DNA of 64,000 nucleotides from Macrocystis pyrifera. Taxonomy: Eukaryota > Sar > Phaeophyceae > Laminariales > Laminariaceae. The notes below the pieces were generated by a model. It saw nothing but the letters and a program-made list of their open reading frames with translations. It had not been told where the DNA came from and did no database searches. Shown here piece by piece: positions 10,100 to 20,443 of the stretch (positions are counted from its first letter, which is position 1; each line of letters opens with the position of its first letter). The stretch is from assembly GCA_031763025.1 (NCBI GenBank), contig JASSKH010000021.1, positions 5,288,611 through 5,352,610 of the forward strand, in the 5' to 3' direction. The position numbers and the translations under genes were made by a program.

Positions 10100-12040
10100 G
10101 AGTTTGGCGTACCAAGACGCTGAGAATTATCCGTAATTTCCACGATGGCATGCGGGCTCGCGTGCGTACGGATGATGGCGAGCACTCGGAATGGTTTGAT
10201 GTCACGCAGAGGCTGCGGCAAGGCTATGTGCTATTGCCGTTATTGTTCAACGTATTCTTCGCTGCTGCGTTACACGTCATACTAGTAAGCTGTAGCCATG
10301 ACGAAGCCATCGTAAGGGATTTGGTCCAACTCAGCGATCCTGGAGTAGTCGGAACGGAGGAGCAGGAGCCGTTGGCGTGCGTGCGAAGGGCTGTATGGGG
10401 CATGTTATACTGCTTGTTACAGTGGTTCGGTGCAACAGGGCATTGCCAAGGTGGCCGTCGAGAGGCCCGATAGACAACGGATTGATGCCGAACGAGGAGG
10501 GTTGCCTTGAAAAGGATTGCCAGGGAGGCTGACATGCGGAGCAAAGACAGGATCCATGCCGAGCTGTTAGACGACCTAAAAATAGGGGACGATGACGAGA
10601 AACCAGGGAAACACGCCTCCAGGAAGTCAAACCTCAGACGGAAGGAGTGCGGTACAGACAAGTTTTTCCCTGGCCAAGAGCAGTCCAAATACTCTGAGAC
10701 CCACCTTACGTCCTCAACACCTGGCCTGTCGAGCAACGAAAACTAGTGAAGGAGCCAGCGTGGACCATCAATACTACAACCAGCACGTGGGAGCCAACAT
10801 GTCCGCAGGTCAGACCAGTTCCGTAGAGGTGCGATTTGTGGTGAACGCAAGCGAAGAATGGGCCCATGGAGGTCACCACAGTGGCTATGAGATGAGTTAC
10901 CACCACAAGGGGTACCGAGCTTCTTTCTAGCCGGCAAGGGAGGACCCCTGCGCGGAGAGAACATTTGAAACAGTACGTCAATGACGCAGGGATTGTCTCG
11001 AATTCGGCTGAAGGGCTCGCGAAAATGATGACAGCCATCGTGAATGTCTTCGAAGCAGCAGGCCTTACGGTGTCGGAAAAGAAGACAGAGATAATGCTTC
11101 TACAAACGCCAGACCAGAAAAGCCTCGCACCACCGCTCGTCATCGAAGCAGCAGGCCAGAGGTATAAGCAGACGGCCCAGTTCTCATACCTAGGCGGCAT
11201 TGTCCACGAAAACGCTGACCACTCGCTCGAAATCGACCGACTGATCCGTCTCATGCGAGCAGGCCTCAAACGGTTCAGCCCGGAGCTGTATGATAGGACG
11301 ACCGCCCCCCTTAGCCTGAAAGTCCGAATGCTGAAGGTCGAGGTGATTGAGACCCTGCTGTACGGGTGTGTGACGTGGACCCTCAGAGCGGAACACTTTG
11401 CCGAGCTTCGAACGGCTCACCACCAAGTCCTGTTGCGAGTCATTGGCTTCCAGCGCCGACTTCGTACTGACCGTACCATCCTCTCGTACGCGAAGACCCT
11501 CAAGATGACACGTTGCGAGGGCATCGAAACCATCCGCAAACGGCGGCTCTTCTTCGCGGGGGGGGGTGGCACGGCAAAGCCAGGACGATTACCCAGCCGA
11601 GTGATGTTCGGGATGATGGCAGGTGGGGAGAACCCGAGACCTGACGGACAGGTTGAGACTTGGCATAGGTGCATAGTCGAAGACCTTAGGGAGTTCCGAG
11701 CCACCGAAGGGTCAACGGAACTTGCTCCCTTGGTGTTTGGAGTTGAGACCGCGCTGTGGTCCACTGCTGCAAAAAAGGCGCGGAAGTGGTACCGGGGGAT
11801 CCTCGAAGCAGCCGAACGCTTCATGGTGAGGTGGCACGAGGCTGAGGCTGAGCTGAGTAGGCAGCACCGCGTATACGCCGTGGGTGGTGTCCAAGGGAAT
11901 GAGGGGAGGAGGGGGGGGAACATGAGGAATGGCAGAAAACCCGACCAAGGGAATGCGGAGAGGGGGGGGGGGGGAAGAGGAGTAGAAGGGAAACTGCAGT
12001 GGACGAAAGGAAGATGGCAGACAGGGTAGCCAGGTACCGG
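10100..12040 (+). pseudogene. LINE reverse transcriptase ORF, copy A, 5'-truncated and frameshifted
   Basis: 10150-10310 encodes [22 protein letters not shown] followed by [19 protein letters not shown], the GLRQGCxLSPLLFN-type block of non-LTR RTs. After disrupted sequence, 10965-12029 is open for about 354 codons. It begins KQYVNDAGIVS (the expected Y-x-D-D box reads YVND) and continues through SEKKTEIMLL, FSYLGGIVHE, LIRLMRAGLKRF and LLYGCVTWTLRAEHF to a C-terminal region. No endonuclease domain is visible. The protein would copy LINE RNA at its target site. The altered catalytic box and missing 5' part mean this copy is dead. Confidence 0.9.
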
Positions 12041-12757
12041 GCGGACTAAGAAGTAGAACATGCCTATAATATGCTATTAATAGTGCCACCAACTGGTGCA
12101 GCTGGTTCGAACGTGGCCTTCCTTTGTCTTCCTTGTATTTTCGTTTATTTTTGTTTCATTTTATTTTCTTCTTTTTGCGCTGACCCTATGTGATTTTCTT
12201 TTTATTTCTTTCTCTTCCTTTCTCCTATTGATAAGCCTTACTGAAGGAGTCGTGTGGCGTGGGTGGATGACGAGCCTGTTTTGCTTGTTTCGTATTGTCT
12301 GACGCCGAGGGGCCGGGTATAGTTGAACGCTGGACGGAGGCGGCAGACAGGGTAGTAAGGGACCAGGCGGACTTATTTTTTTTTAAGTGTCTGCCAGATC
12401 CCCTGCGGGGGGGGCACGATGTTTTATTTTCGATATTTATTTCTTGTTCGTTTTTCTCTTGCGAACTGTCTTCGTTGTTTTTGTTTTATATTTTGTTCTG
12501 CTTTATATTTTGTTTTGTTTTGTTTTTTCTCTTTGTTTCGTCTAGTTTCTCTAGGTCATGGAGTATGTATGTCGTGCCTGTCGTATGCATTTTGATGACA
12601 TGGCATTGCATTGCATACGTGGCAACGTAGTATCTCTGTGGCGTAGCTTTGCGACGACAGAACTCGTATCTCTCTAGGATTGAAGAATCGGCACGGACAC
12701 TGGTCGTGCTGGATGTCGACGAGTAGAAAGAACGGTTTAATATGAAGGAAACAACAA
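12041..12757 (+). mobile_element. LINE 3' untranslated tail of copy A (T2)
   Basis: It follows the RT ORF directly. It contains CCAACTGGTGCAGCTGGTTC, the GCCGAGGGGCCGGGTATAG block, GTGTCTGCCAGATCCCCTG, the GTGCCTGTCGTATGC block and TCTCTAGGATTGAAGAATCG. It ends GGTTTAATATGAAGGAAACAAC, a short (AAC)-type terminus. A SINE begins about 17 bp further on. Confidence 0.8.
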
Positions 12758-12773
12758 CAGCGACCGAGAGCCG

Positions 12774-13129
12774 GCGTCCCCGGTGGCTCGGTAGGTGGTC
12801 CGCGTGCCTATCAAGATCAAGTCCCACTGGGTGCATGTTCGTAGGGACTGTTTCTTGCGCAAAAAAATGATTAATAGCGGAAAGTGCGAGAGCGTGAGTG
12901 AGTGAGCTACATTCATTCGATGGAAATCGACGAGCAATGGGAATGTTGACCCCTACGCGCGACAAAATAAAGGCACGTACCGGGGAAGAAAAGGGACGAC
13001 ACCTGTGATCACGGCTTGCTTGTGCAGAAGATCGCTGAGGGTAAAAACCCTCCGAGGACTTTTTAGGCTGGAAATTAAGTTTCAAGTAAAAGCGATGATT
13101 TAAAGAAGAAAAGAAAGGAAAAAAAAAAG
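12774..13129 (+). mobile_element. tRNA-derived SINE, copy 1
   Basis: It begins GTCCCCGGTGGCTCGGTAGG, whose TGGCTCGGTAGG fits the pol III A box. The TTTCGTGGGTTC part of the B box is deleted here (GATCAAGTCCCACTGGG). The body includes GAAAGTGCGAGAGCGTGAG and GGGACGACACCTGTGA. It ends in an A-rich tail (13110-13129). Confidence 0.8.
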
Positions 13130-13255
13130 TAAAGAGTGGTAAAACTTTCAACGCCTTTCGAGCCATGTGTATATAGGTACACTAAATAATGCACTGGGGA
13201 AAAGCGTCTTCCCTCTCTGATTGACCAGTGCCTGATTATTGGCTCAAACGTTCCC

Positions 13256-13578
13256 GTCCCCGGTGGCTTGGTAGGTGGTCCGCGTGCCTATCAATATCAA
13301 TTTCGTGGGTTGAAATCTCACCGAGTGCATGCTCGTAGGGACTTTTTCTTGCGAAAAAAAGTGATAAGCGGAAAGCGCGAGAGCGCGAGTTAGCTAAATT
13401 CGATGAAAATCGACGAGCGGTGGGAATGCTGCACCCTATGCGTGAGAAAAAATAAAGGCACGTACCGGGGGGGGGAGAAGGGACGCCACCTGTGACCATT
13501 GCTTGTCCAGAAGATCGTCGAGGGTAAAACCTCCTACGAGTTGGGCTGGAAAGTAAATTGATGATGAAAAAAAAAAAC
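13256..13578 (+). mobile_element. tRNA-derived SINE, copy 2
   Basis: Head TCCCCGGTGGCTTGGTAGG carries the A box. The B box (GTGGGTTGAAATCTCACC) is partly diverged. The body is the same as the other copies, including GAGCGCGAGTTAGC and AGAAGGGACGCCACCTGTG, and it ends TGATGATG followed by an A run. Confidence 0.82.
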
Positions 13579-13899
13579 AAGTACACATCTCTGTGGCTGC
13601 TCAAGCTGGGCTTCACCCATTTCTGACTTCCTTTTTTCCTATAAATAATTCCGAATCGCTCAAGCTGTACCTGTTTCCTTCTCGTATCTTTCCCCTTGCA
13701 CGTCCCTTTTGGCTCATGCTCGGGGTAAGTATGTATGTGTCTGAGCTTTGGCTTCCCATTTTATTTATTTATTTGGGATTCTTCTCCTTTTCTTTTTCTT
13801 TTTCTTTTTCTTGTTCTTTTTCGGTTTGGTTTTTTCGTTGCTTCTCTTTCTTTATGGTGTATTTTGGTTGCTGGCGTATGTATGTATGTTGTGTCGGCC

Positions 13900-14090
13900 G
13901 CACCTAGTGCGAAGGCATGGTATTGCTTAGGCTATTAATGCATTACGGTGTGTTATGTCGTGTCGTAGTCTGTGACCACAGAGCTCGTATCTTTCTAGGG
14001 TGAAGAATCAGCACGGACACTGGGCTTGCTGGATGTCGACGAGTAGAAGAACGGTTTAATGTGAAGAACACACACACACACACACCTGCA
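13900..14090 (+). mobile_element. LINE 3' tail fragment (T3) with (CA)n end
   Basis: It contains ATCTTTCTAGGGTGAAGAATC, GACACTGGGCTTGCTGGATG and GGTTTAATGTGAAGAAC, followed by (CA)n at about 14068-14085. LINE copy B begins directly after, so an older tail is abutted by a younger, 5'-truncated LINE. Confidence 0.7.
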
Positions 14091-14094
14091 GCAA

Positions 14095-15018
14095 AAAACC
14101 CTCGCACCACCGCTCGTTATCGAAGCAGCAGGCCAGAGGTATAAGCAGACGGCCGAGTTCTCATACCTAGGCAGCATTGTCCACGAAAACGCTGACCTCT
14201 CGCTCGAAATCGACCGACTGATCAGTCTCATGCGAGCATGCCTCAAACGGCATGCCTCAAACGATTCGGCTCGGAGCTGTATGATAGGACGACCGCTCCC
14301 CTTAGCCTGAAAGTCCGAATGCTGAAGGCCGAGGTGATTGAGACCCTGCCGTACGGGTGTGTGACGTGGACCCTCAGAGCGGAACACTTCGCCAAGCTTC
14401 GAACGGCTCACCAAGTCCTGTTGCGAGTCATTGGCTTCCAGCGCCGACTTCGTACTGACCGTACCACCCTCTCGTACGCGAAGGCCCTCAAGACGACACG
14501 TTGCGAGGGCATCGAAACGACCATCCGCAAACGGCGTCTCTTCTTCGCGGGGGGGGTGGCACGGCAAAGCCAGGATCGATTACCCAGTCGGGTAATGTTC
14601 GGGACGATGGCTGGTGGGGAGAACCCGAGACCTGGCGGACAGGTTGAGACTTGGCATAGGTGCATCGTCGAAGACCTTAGGGAGTTCCGAGCCACCGAAG
14701 GGTCAACGGAACTTGCTCCCTTGGTGTTTGGAGTTGAGACCGCGCTGTGGCCCACTGCTGCAAAAAAAGGCGGGGAAGTGGTACCGGGGGATCCTCGAAG
14801 CAGCCGAGGCTGAGGCTGAGCTGAGTAGGCAGCGCCGCGCATCCGCCGTGGGTGGTGTCCAAGGGAATGGGGGGAGGAGGGGCAACATGAGGAGTAGCAG
14901 AAAACCCGACCAAGGGAATGCGGAGAGGGGGGGGAAGAGGAGTAGAAAGGAAACTGCAGTGGACGAAAGTAGGAAGGAGATGGTAGATAGGGTAGCCAGG
15001 TACCGGGCAGACTCGTAA
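14095..15018 (+). pseudogene. LINE reverse transcriptase C-terminal part, copy B
   Basis: It is strongly similar to 11120-12040 of copy A at both nucleotide and protein level, starting inside the RT at the segment encoding APPLVIEAAGQRYKQT. 14238-14813 is open and encodes LYDRTTAPLSLKVRMLKAEV, GCVTWTLRAEHFAKL and FQRRLRTDRTTLSYAKAL. A small duplication at 14243-14265 repeats the CATGCCTCAAACG unit. Frameshifts near 14780 and 14800 disrupt the end. The 5' truncation is typical of LINE integration. Confidence 0.9.
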
Positions 15019-15853
15019 GAAGTAGAACATGCCTATACTACTCGTACCACCAACTGGTGCAGCTGGTTCGAACGTGGTCTTCCTTTGTCTTCCGGTTTTT
15101 TTTTATTTTTGTTTCAATTTATTTTCTTGTGATTTTCATTTTATTTTCTTTCTCTTCCTTCCTCCGATTGATAACTGATAAGTCTAGTTGAAGGAGTCGT
15201 GCGGCGTGGGTGGATGACGAACCTGCTTTGCTTGTTTCGTATTGTCTGACGCCGAGGGGCCGGGTATAGTTGACGAACGCTGGACGAAGGTGGCAGACAG
15301 GGTAGCAAGGTACCAGGCGGGCCAGCAGGGAGACCCTGGCTGTGCTACTCGTACCATAAACTGCTGCAGCTACCTGGAGGATGCTTTGTGCTTTATCTGG
15401 TTTGCCTGTTATTTTCCCTTGGTTCTTAGTCTTACTCTGTTGACGACTGTATATAGTCGTGTTTTCTTCTGTTTCCTTTTTTTTTTCGTTCTAGCTAGTT
15501 CTTTTCAAGTGTCTGCGAGATCCCCTGCGGGGGGGGCACGATGGTTTGTTGTTATGTATATACCAGGTATATATTTGTTTCTTTTTTCTTGTTTCTTTTT
15601 CTCTTTCGAATTGTCTTTGTTTTGTGTTTTTTTCTCTTTGTTTCGTTTCGTTTCTCTAGGTCATGGAATGTGTATGTCGTGCCTGTCGTACGCAGTATGA
15701 TGACATGGCATTGCATTGCATACGTGGCAATGTAGTATCTCTCTCTGTGGCGTAGCTTTGTGACCACAGAACTTGTATCTCTCTAGGATTGAAGAATCGG
15801 CACGTACACTGGTTGTGCTGGATGTCGACGGGTAGAAAGAACGGATGTGAAGA
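15019..15853 (+). mobile_element. LINE 3' tail of copy B (T4)
   Basis: Same block order as the tail of copy A, ending GGGTAGAAAGAACGGATGTG. An internal near-duplicate of the ORF-end block is visible: GACAGGGTAGCCAGGTACC at 14988 and GACAGGGTAGCAAGGTACC at 15296, each followed by ACTCGTACCA. The tail carries one TACCAGGTA motif at 15561 inside a TA-rich stretch that the other tails lack. Confidence 0.8.
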
Positions 15854-16037
15854 GTACGTGTGAATATTTTTCTTGTTGTTGCTGATTTCTTCACATCCGT
15901 TCTTTCTGCCCGTCGACATCCAGCACAACCAGTGTATGTGCCGATTCTTCAATCCTAGAGAGATACAAGTTTTGTGGCCAGAAAGCTACGCCACACAGAG
16001 AGATATACTACGTTGCCACATATGCGATGCAAGGCCA
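15706..16037. repeat. Long inverted repeat of LINE tails (hairpin, 147/149-bp arms, 36-nt spacer)
   Basis: The left arm 15706-15852 and right arm 15889-16037 are reverse complements with few mismatches. For example, GTCGACGGGTAGAAAGAACG on the left faces CGTTCTTTCTGCCCGTCGAC on the right. The right arm is therefore a LINE-tail end joined tail-to-tail to copy B. A transcript crossing it would fold into a ~150-bp stem. Confidence 0.9.
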
Positions 16038-16051
16038 TACAGAGGACCAAA

Positions 16052-16384
16052 CGTCCCCGGTGGCTTGGTAGGTGGTCCGCGAGCCTATCAAGATCAATTT
16101 CGTGAGTTCGAGTCTCACCGAGTGCATGCTCATAGGGAGTTTTTCTTGCATAAAATTGATTATTAGTGGAAAGCGCGAGAGCGTGAGTTAGCTGTACATT
16201 CGATGAAAATCGACGAGCAGTGGGAATGCTGAACCCTATGCGCGATAAAAACTAAAGGCACGTGCCGGGGGGGGAGAAGGGACGACACCTGTGACCACGG
16301 CTTGTCCAGAAGATCGTCGAGGGTAAAACCTCCTACGAGTGGGCTGGAAAGTAAAAGTGATGATGAAAAAATAAAAATAAAAAA
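16052..16384 (+). mobile_element. tRNA-derived SINE, copy 3
   Basis: This is the clearest head: GTCCCCGGTGGCTTGGTAGG (A box), and about 40 bp later GAGTTCGAGTCTCACC (B box and T-arm). The body continues TTTTTCTTGCATAAAATTG, GAAAGCGCGAGAGCGTGAG, CGACGAGCAGTGGGAATGC, GGGACGACACCTGTGACC and CGAGTGGGCTGGAAAG. It ends in (A)n/TAAAA repeats. It sits between the LINE-tail hairpin and an inverted LINE tail. Confidence 0.87.
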
Positions 16385-16830
16385 TGTCATCATACTGCAT
16401 ACGACCGGCACGATATACACATTCCATGACCTAGAGAAACGAAACGAAACAAAGAGAAAAAACAAAGAAACATAGAAACAAAAAACAAAGAAGACAACTC
16501 GGAAGAGAAAAAAAAGAACAAACAAACCATCGTGCCCCCCCCGCAGGGGGATCTGGCAGACACTTGAAAAGAACGAGTTGGAAAAAAAAAACACCACTAT
16601 TATAATCGTCGTCAACAGAGTAAGACCAAGAACCAAGGGAAAATAATAGGCACACCAATCCTCCAGGTAGCGGCAGCAGTTTATGGTACGAGTAGCACAG
16701 CCAGGGTCTCCTAGCTAGTCCGCCTGGTCCCTTGCTACCCTGTCTGCCTCCTCCGTCCAGCGTTCGTCAACTATGCCCGGCCCCTCGGCGTCAGACAACA
16801 CGAAATATGAAAAGCAGGCTCTCGTCATCC
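16385..16830 (-). mobile_element. Inverted LINE 3' tail fragment (T6)
   Basis: Read on the minus strand it shows GCCGAGGGGCCGGGCATAG, the ACCCTGGCTGTGCTACTCG block, CTTACTCTGTTGACGACG, GTGTCTGCCAGATCCCC, a T-rich tract and a GTCATGGAATGTGTAT-type end. These match 15245-15700 in order. It is the opposite-strand partner of copy B's tail. Confidence 0.8.
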
Positions 16831-17869
16831 ACACACGCCACACGACTCCTCCAAGAAGGCTCCTAGCGAACAGCCAATAGCCCACCCAGCACTGGGTTTG
16901 TAATTCGTACTGCTGTGAGCTGTGCGGTATCAGTTCTATGCAACAATGTACTATTAATAGTGTTGGTAAGCAACTCAATAAGCGTGCTTGCTGTTGCTTA
17001 TTTGGGTTACTTTTAACTAAGCATAATCAAAGTAACAGGGCCGTGCTTATAATAAAATGCTTTTTTCAAAATAAGCATGCGGAACTAAGCTACGGAAACC
17101 GTATTATTTTGTTGGTTATTTCGTGCTTATTTGCTGATTTTCCTTCCGATTTTTCTTATAAACACCACACGCGCTAGCACGTTGGCAGATGGCTACTTGA
17201 AAGCTGGGCTCTAGTACTCGTGCCGGGGTAATCCTCGTCGCCATCGTCGCCTTCCATCGAGGATACATCAGAAATCTCACCCTGCTCCTCGGGCGTGGTA
17301 GTCCGGTCGGAGCGCTCGGCGTCGCTGCAGTACCACCCCCGGCGCCATTCACGGCGTGAATAGACAAAGAAATTCAAACGCCGAAGGCACAACTGCTGTG
17401 CTGCTGTGTGGTGCAGTGGCTGTGGTGTGTAGTCTTTGTGCAGTGTGCTGTGTGCTTGGCGAGTGCTCCGGCTTTGGGGTGTTGTGAGTTGTGAACGCTA
17501 AGCCACTCCCAGTATGAAAACGCCTTCTATTATTTCATTTTTGAAAGTACGAATAAATGGTAAAAAAAAATCGGACGCGGTTGCACCTTGATCGTGGTTC
17601 TTTCCGGAGTTTTTGGCCTTGGTGGCTAAAGTCGACACCCGACCCGAACCCTAGCCCTAACCCGAACGCTTTGGGATGACCAGTGCTTGGATTGGATGCC
17701 GTGGCTAGTGAAATCTCTAGGTAGGTTGATTCGGCCGGCTTGGATGCTGTGCTTGGAAAAAGGCTATACATACGCTGATTTGGCCGGCGCGGGACGCTGT
17801 TGGCTTGGTAAACTCTAGGTTGGTTGGGCCTCATACAAAACACCCCTTAGTGTGAAAAGGTGTTAGCTG
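16831..17869. other. Anonymous sequence
   Basis: No convincing gene was found. A short CCGAACCCTAGCCCTAACCC stretch (17645-17664) resembles about three degenerate telomere-type units, too short to call. Repeats of GGTTGATTCGGCCGGC-like sequence occur near 17725 and 17778. Confidence 0.35.
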
Positions 17870-18430
17870 GTAAAAGATCGGTCGATTACTCAGCCCAGGG
17901 TAATCCTTGTAACACTCTCCCACCCTCTGAACGGCGAGATGTTTGGAGCGTGGGAGCCGTATACATACGCCTGTACGCCGACCTACCCGCTTCGTTTCAT
18001 TACCTGGGGAACCAGGGAGACGTGTGTTTGTTTTTTTAGGGATGCACGCGCAAGCGTTTCTACAATAAAAGAAACATTCGAAGTGAGGTTCGAACCCGTG
18101 ACTTGGACGACGTCAAATGTGAAGAAGTTACCTAGTGAGCTATGGGGGTAAAAGATCGATCGATTACCCAGCCCAGGGTAATCCTTATGACACTCCCTCC
18201 CCCTCTGAACGGCGGGATGTTTGGGGCGTCGGAACCGTATACGTCTGTACGCTGACCTACCCGCTTCGTTTCACTACCTGGGGAACCAGGGAGATGTGTG
18301 TGTGTTTAGGGATGCAGGCGCAAGCGATTCTATAAAAGAAACGTTGGAAGTGAGGTTCGAACCCGTGACCTGGACGACGTCAAATGTGAAGGTGTTACCT
18401 ATACTGCTGAGCCATAGGGGTAAAAAATCG
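17870..18430. repeat. ~275-bp tandem repeat, two units, containing a tRNA-like segment
   Basis: Units at about 17870-18150 and 18151-18430 share TCGATTACCCAGCCCAGGGTA, CCTCTGAACGGCG, GACCTACCCGCTTCGTTTC and GAGGTTCGAACCCGTGAC. Flanking partial copies of the unit start occur at 18425-18500 and 18696-18770, sharing CCAATCAGAGCGCGTAAATAG. Confidence 0.8.
18345..18425 (-). other. tRNA-like sequence within the tandem repeat
   Basis: On the minus strand, TATGGCTCAGCAGTATAGG fits an A box, and AGGTCACGGGTTCGAACCTC fits a variable-loop and B-box segment about 40 bp later. The acceptor and anticodon stems do not pair well, so it is a decayed tRNA or a tRNA-derived repeat head rather than a working gene. 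The first unit has a more diverged copy at about 18080-18150. Confidence 0.45.
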
Positions 18431-18517
18431 ATCGATTACCCAGTCCAGGGTACAATCCTTGTAACATTGGCCAATCAGAGCGCGTAAATAGCTACCTTAT
18501 ATGGGAATATTCACTTT

Positions 18518-18625
18518 TACTGGGGTCCATAGTAAACAGGACCAAATATTGTTAGTAAAAATAGGTAAATATATAGGCTTTTGTGTCTACCGTAGGTCCT
18601 GTTAACTATGGCCCCCCCGCAATAT
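18518..18625 (-). mobile_element. MITE copy 2
   Basis: Both ends are present (ACTGGGGTCCATAGT on the left, TATGGCCCCCCCGCAATA on the right). The core is in reverse orientation (ACCAAATATTGTTAGT on the left). Confidence 0.85.
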
Positions 18626-18626
18626 T

Positions 18627-18694
18627 ACGGGGATACATAGTAAATAGGACCTACGGTACAGACAAAAACCCATATATTTCACTATTTTTACTAT
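18627..18694 (+). mobile_element. MITE fragment, left two-thirds
   Basis: TTACGGGGATACATAGTAAA followed by the family core. It is cut at 18694, where the ATCGATTACCCAG repeat begins. It is head-adjacent to MITE copy 2. Confidence 0.7.
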
Positions 18695-18770
18695 CCTCGA
18701 TCGATTACCCAGTCCCTTATAACATTGACCAATCAGAGCGCGTAAATAGCTACCTTAGGAAGATTCACTA

Positions 18771-18838
18771 CTACGGGGGTACATAGCAAAAGAGGACCTA
18801 CAGTACATGACAAACTCCCATATATTTCACTATTTTTG
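18771..18838 (+). mobile_element. MITE fragment, left two-thirds
   Basis: It begins TACGGGGGTACATAGC and stops at CACTATTTTTGACG, at nearly the same internal position as the fragment at 18627-18694. The two may derive from one truncated copy duplicated with its flank. Confidence 0.7.
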
Positions 18839-19342
18839 ACGACGCCAGATGTGAAGCGGAGGCCGCTCTAGGGTAGTGGTAAGGGACGCAGGTGGTTCTG
18901 GCAGCTGGAAAGCAGGGCTTCGCTTCTTCTGACTTAGATCTTCTTATTGATGGCGAGAGCTGAGGAGGTGCTCTGGTAGAGAAGTGAGAGGTAGGGGGGC
19001 GGGACTCGACGCCCAGATATACTCGTCCCACCCCACGCCACAAGCTCTCCTAAATTCCTCTTATCTGATGTACGCCTACAGAACTTTCCTGTGGCTACCG
19101 ATCGTTCTTCTGCTAATATAAGAATATCTCACTTCGTGGTCCTATCTGCGGTAAGGAACATTACTCTCGTCTAAGGGGTTTTCTGCCCTAGAGAACATTC
19201 CTAAGAGAACGTTACTATCAACTAACGGAATATCCGCCGGGTTATCCATTCTTATTCTCGTATTCGTGAGACTACAAGACTGCAACGTATTATCTATATC
19301 TATAGCCCATGAGTGCTCTACTCATATCACAAACTTATTTAC
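18839..19342. other. Anonymous sequence
   Basis: No gene or known repeat was recognised. The start, GACGACGCCAGATGTGAAGC, resembles the ACGACGTCAAATGTGAAG part of the tRNA-like repeat just upstream. Confidence 0.3.
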
Positions 19343-19685
19343 TATTTTTTTTTTTTTAATTTATTTATTTATTTTTTCATCACTTTTACTTTCCAGCCCA
19401 CTCGTAGGAGGTTTTTCCCCTCGACGATCTTCTGGACAAGCGGTGGTCACAGGTGTCGTCCCTTCCCCCCCCCGGTACGCGCCTTCAGTTTTTACCGCGC
19501 ATAGGGTTCAGCATTCCCACTGCTCGTCGATTTTCATCGAATGTACAGCTAACTCACGCTCTCGCGCTTTCCGCTAATCAATTTTATGCAAGAAAAAGTC
19601 CCTACGAGCATGCACTCGGTGAGACTCGAACTCACGAAATTGATCTTGATAGGCTCGCGGACCACCTACCAAGCCACCGGGGACG
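19343..19685 (-). mobile_element. tRNA-derived SINE, copy 4
   Basis: Full-length on the minus strand. The head GTCCCCGGTGGCTTGGTAGG ends at 19683, the B box GAGTTCGAGTCTCACC lies near 19620-19635, and the A-rich tail appears as T/TTTA at 19343-19378. A MITE right-end remnant (CCCCCCCGTAATAGC) abuts its head at 19696-19710. Confidence 0.87.
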
Positions 19686-19711
19686 CCGGCTATGCCCCCC
19701 CGTAATAGCTG

Positions 19712-20345
19712 TTTTGTTCCTCCTGAAGTGAGTGATATTCTAACAGGTTCAGCAGTAGTACGAGCACATATGTTTAACCCCGCGACCTTGTGAGGCGCCC
19801 ACCCTTTACATCTTTCCACCAACACCGCCACTCGCAGCCTTTTTTTTCCGGTGTTTGCATTGTCAGCGAAGCCCTCACGCGTAAAAGATTGAAAGATTGA
19901 ACGAAGGAAATATGGGGTTTGTGGAGAGGTATTGAATCGTTGGCATGCGTGAACAGAGGGGATGGGCAAGAGGTTCGTAGAGTAGATGACGGGTGCTGGT
20001 TGGTTGAACCATCAATAGGAAGACAGGGTGGGAAGGGTTGACACAGCAGCACGCAGGTAGTGAGGAAGGAAGAAGACCATCCACATCTACGGTAGTACTC
20101 TACGCGTGGGGGTGCACGAGCAAGGGTGTGATATCCTTTAAGAGGTCGGTGAGTTGAAAGAAGAACCCGCACCAACCGACACAAACGGCTGGTAGAGCAA
20201 GACGAAGGCATCAACAGCAGGGTGAGAGGATTCGTTCGGGCTCTGCTGTATTCAAGGTATTTATTATGTACTCGTAAACTCAAGGCATCTACGATAGCAC
20301 ACCATTAATACTGCTGTAGTAATTTTGTTTCAGAGCTATAAAGCG
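19712..20345. other. Anonymous sequence
   Basis: A 170-codon open frame on the minus strand (19774-20283) has no recognisable motif and biased low-complexity composition. I do not call it a gene. Confidence 0.3.
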
Positions 20346-20351
20346 GTACTC

Positions 20352-20443
20352 ACCCTTTTACTGCTGTGTGGCATTGCTGCAGTCCCGTTTTGGGGACAAA
20401 CGTTTGGTCCCCAAAACGAGACTGACGGCGGCCCTCAAAGGGC
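20352..20443. mobile_element. CAGTCCCG foldback element, copy 1
   Basis: The arms ACCCTTTT...GCAGTCCCGTTTTGGGGAC and GTCCCCAAAACGAGACTG...CTCAAAGGGCT form an almost complete hairpin centred near 20401. The same end sequences recur at 27548-27742, 48877-48969 and 58573-58663, always about 90 bp long. Confidence 0.7.

Noticed and set aside
17636..17666. CCCTAA-like units suggesting interstitial telomere
   Set aside because: Only about three imperfect units. Too short to support.
19774..20283. 170-codon open frame on the - strand
   Set aside because: No recognisable motif. Composition is like the surrounding non-coding DNA.
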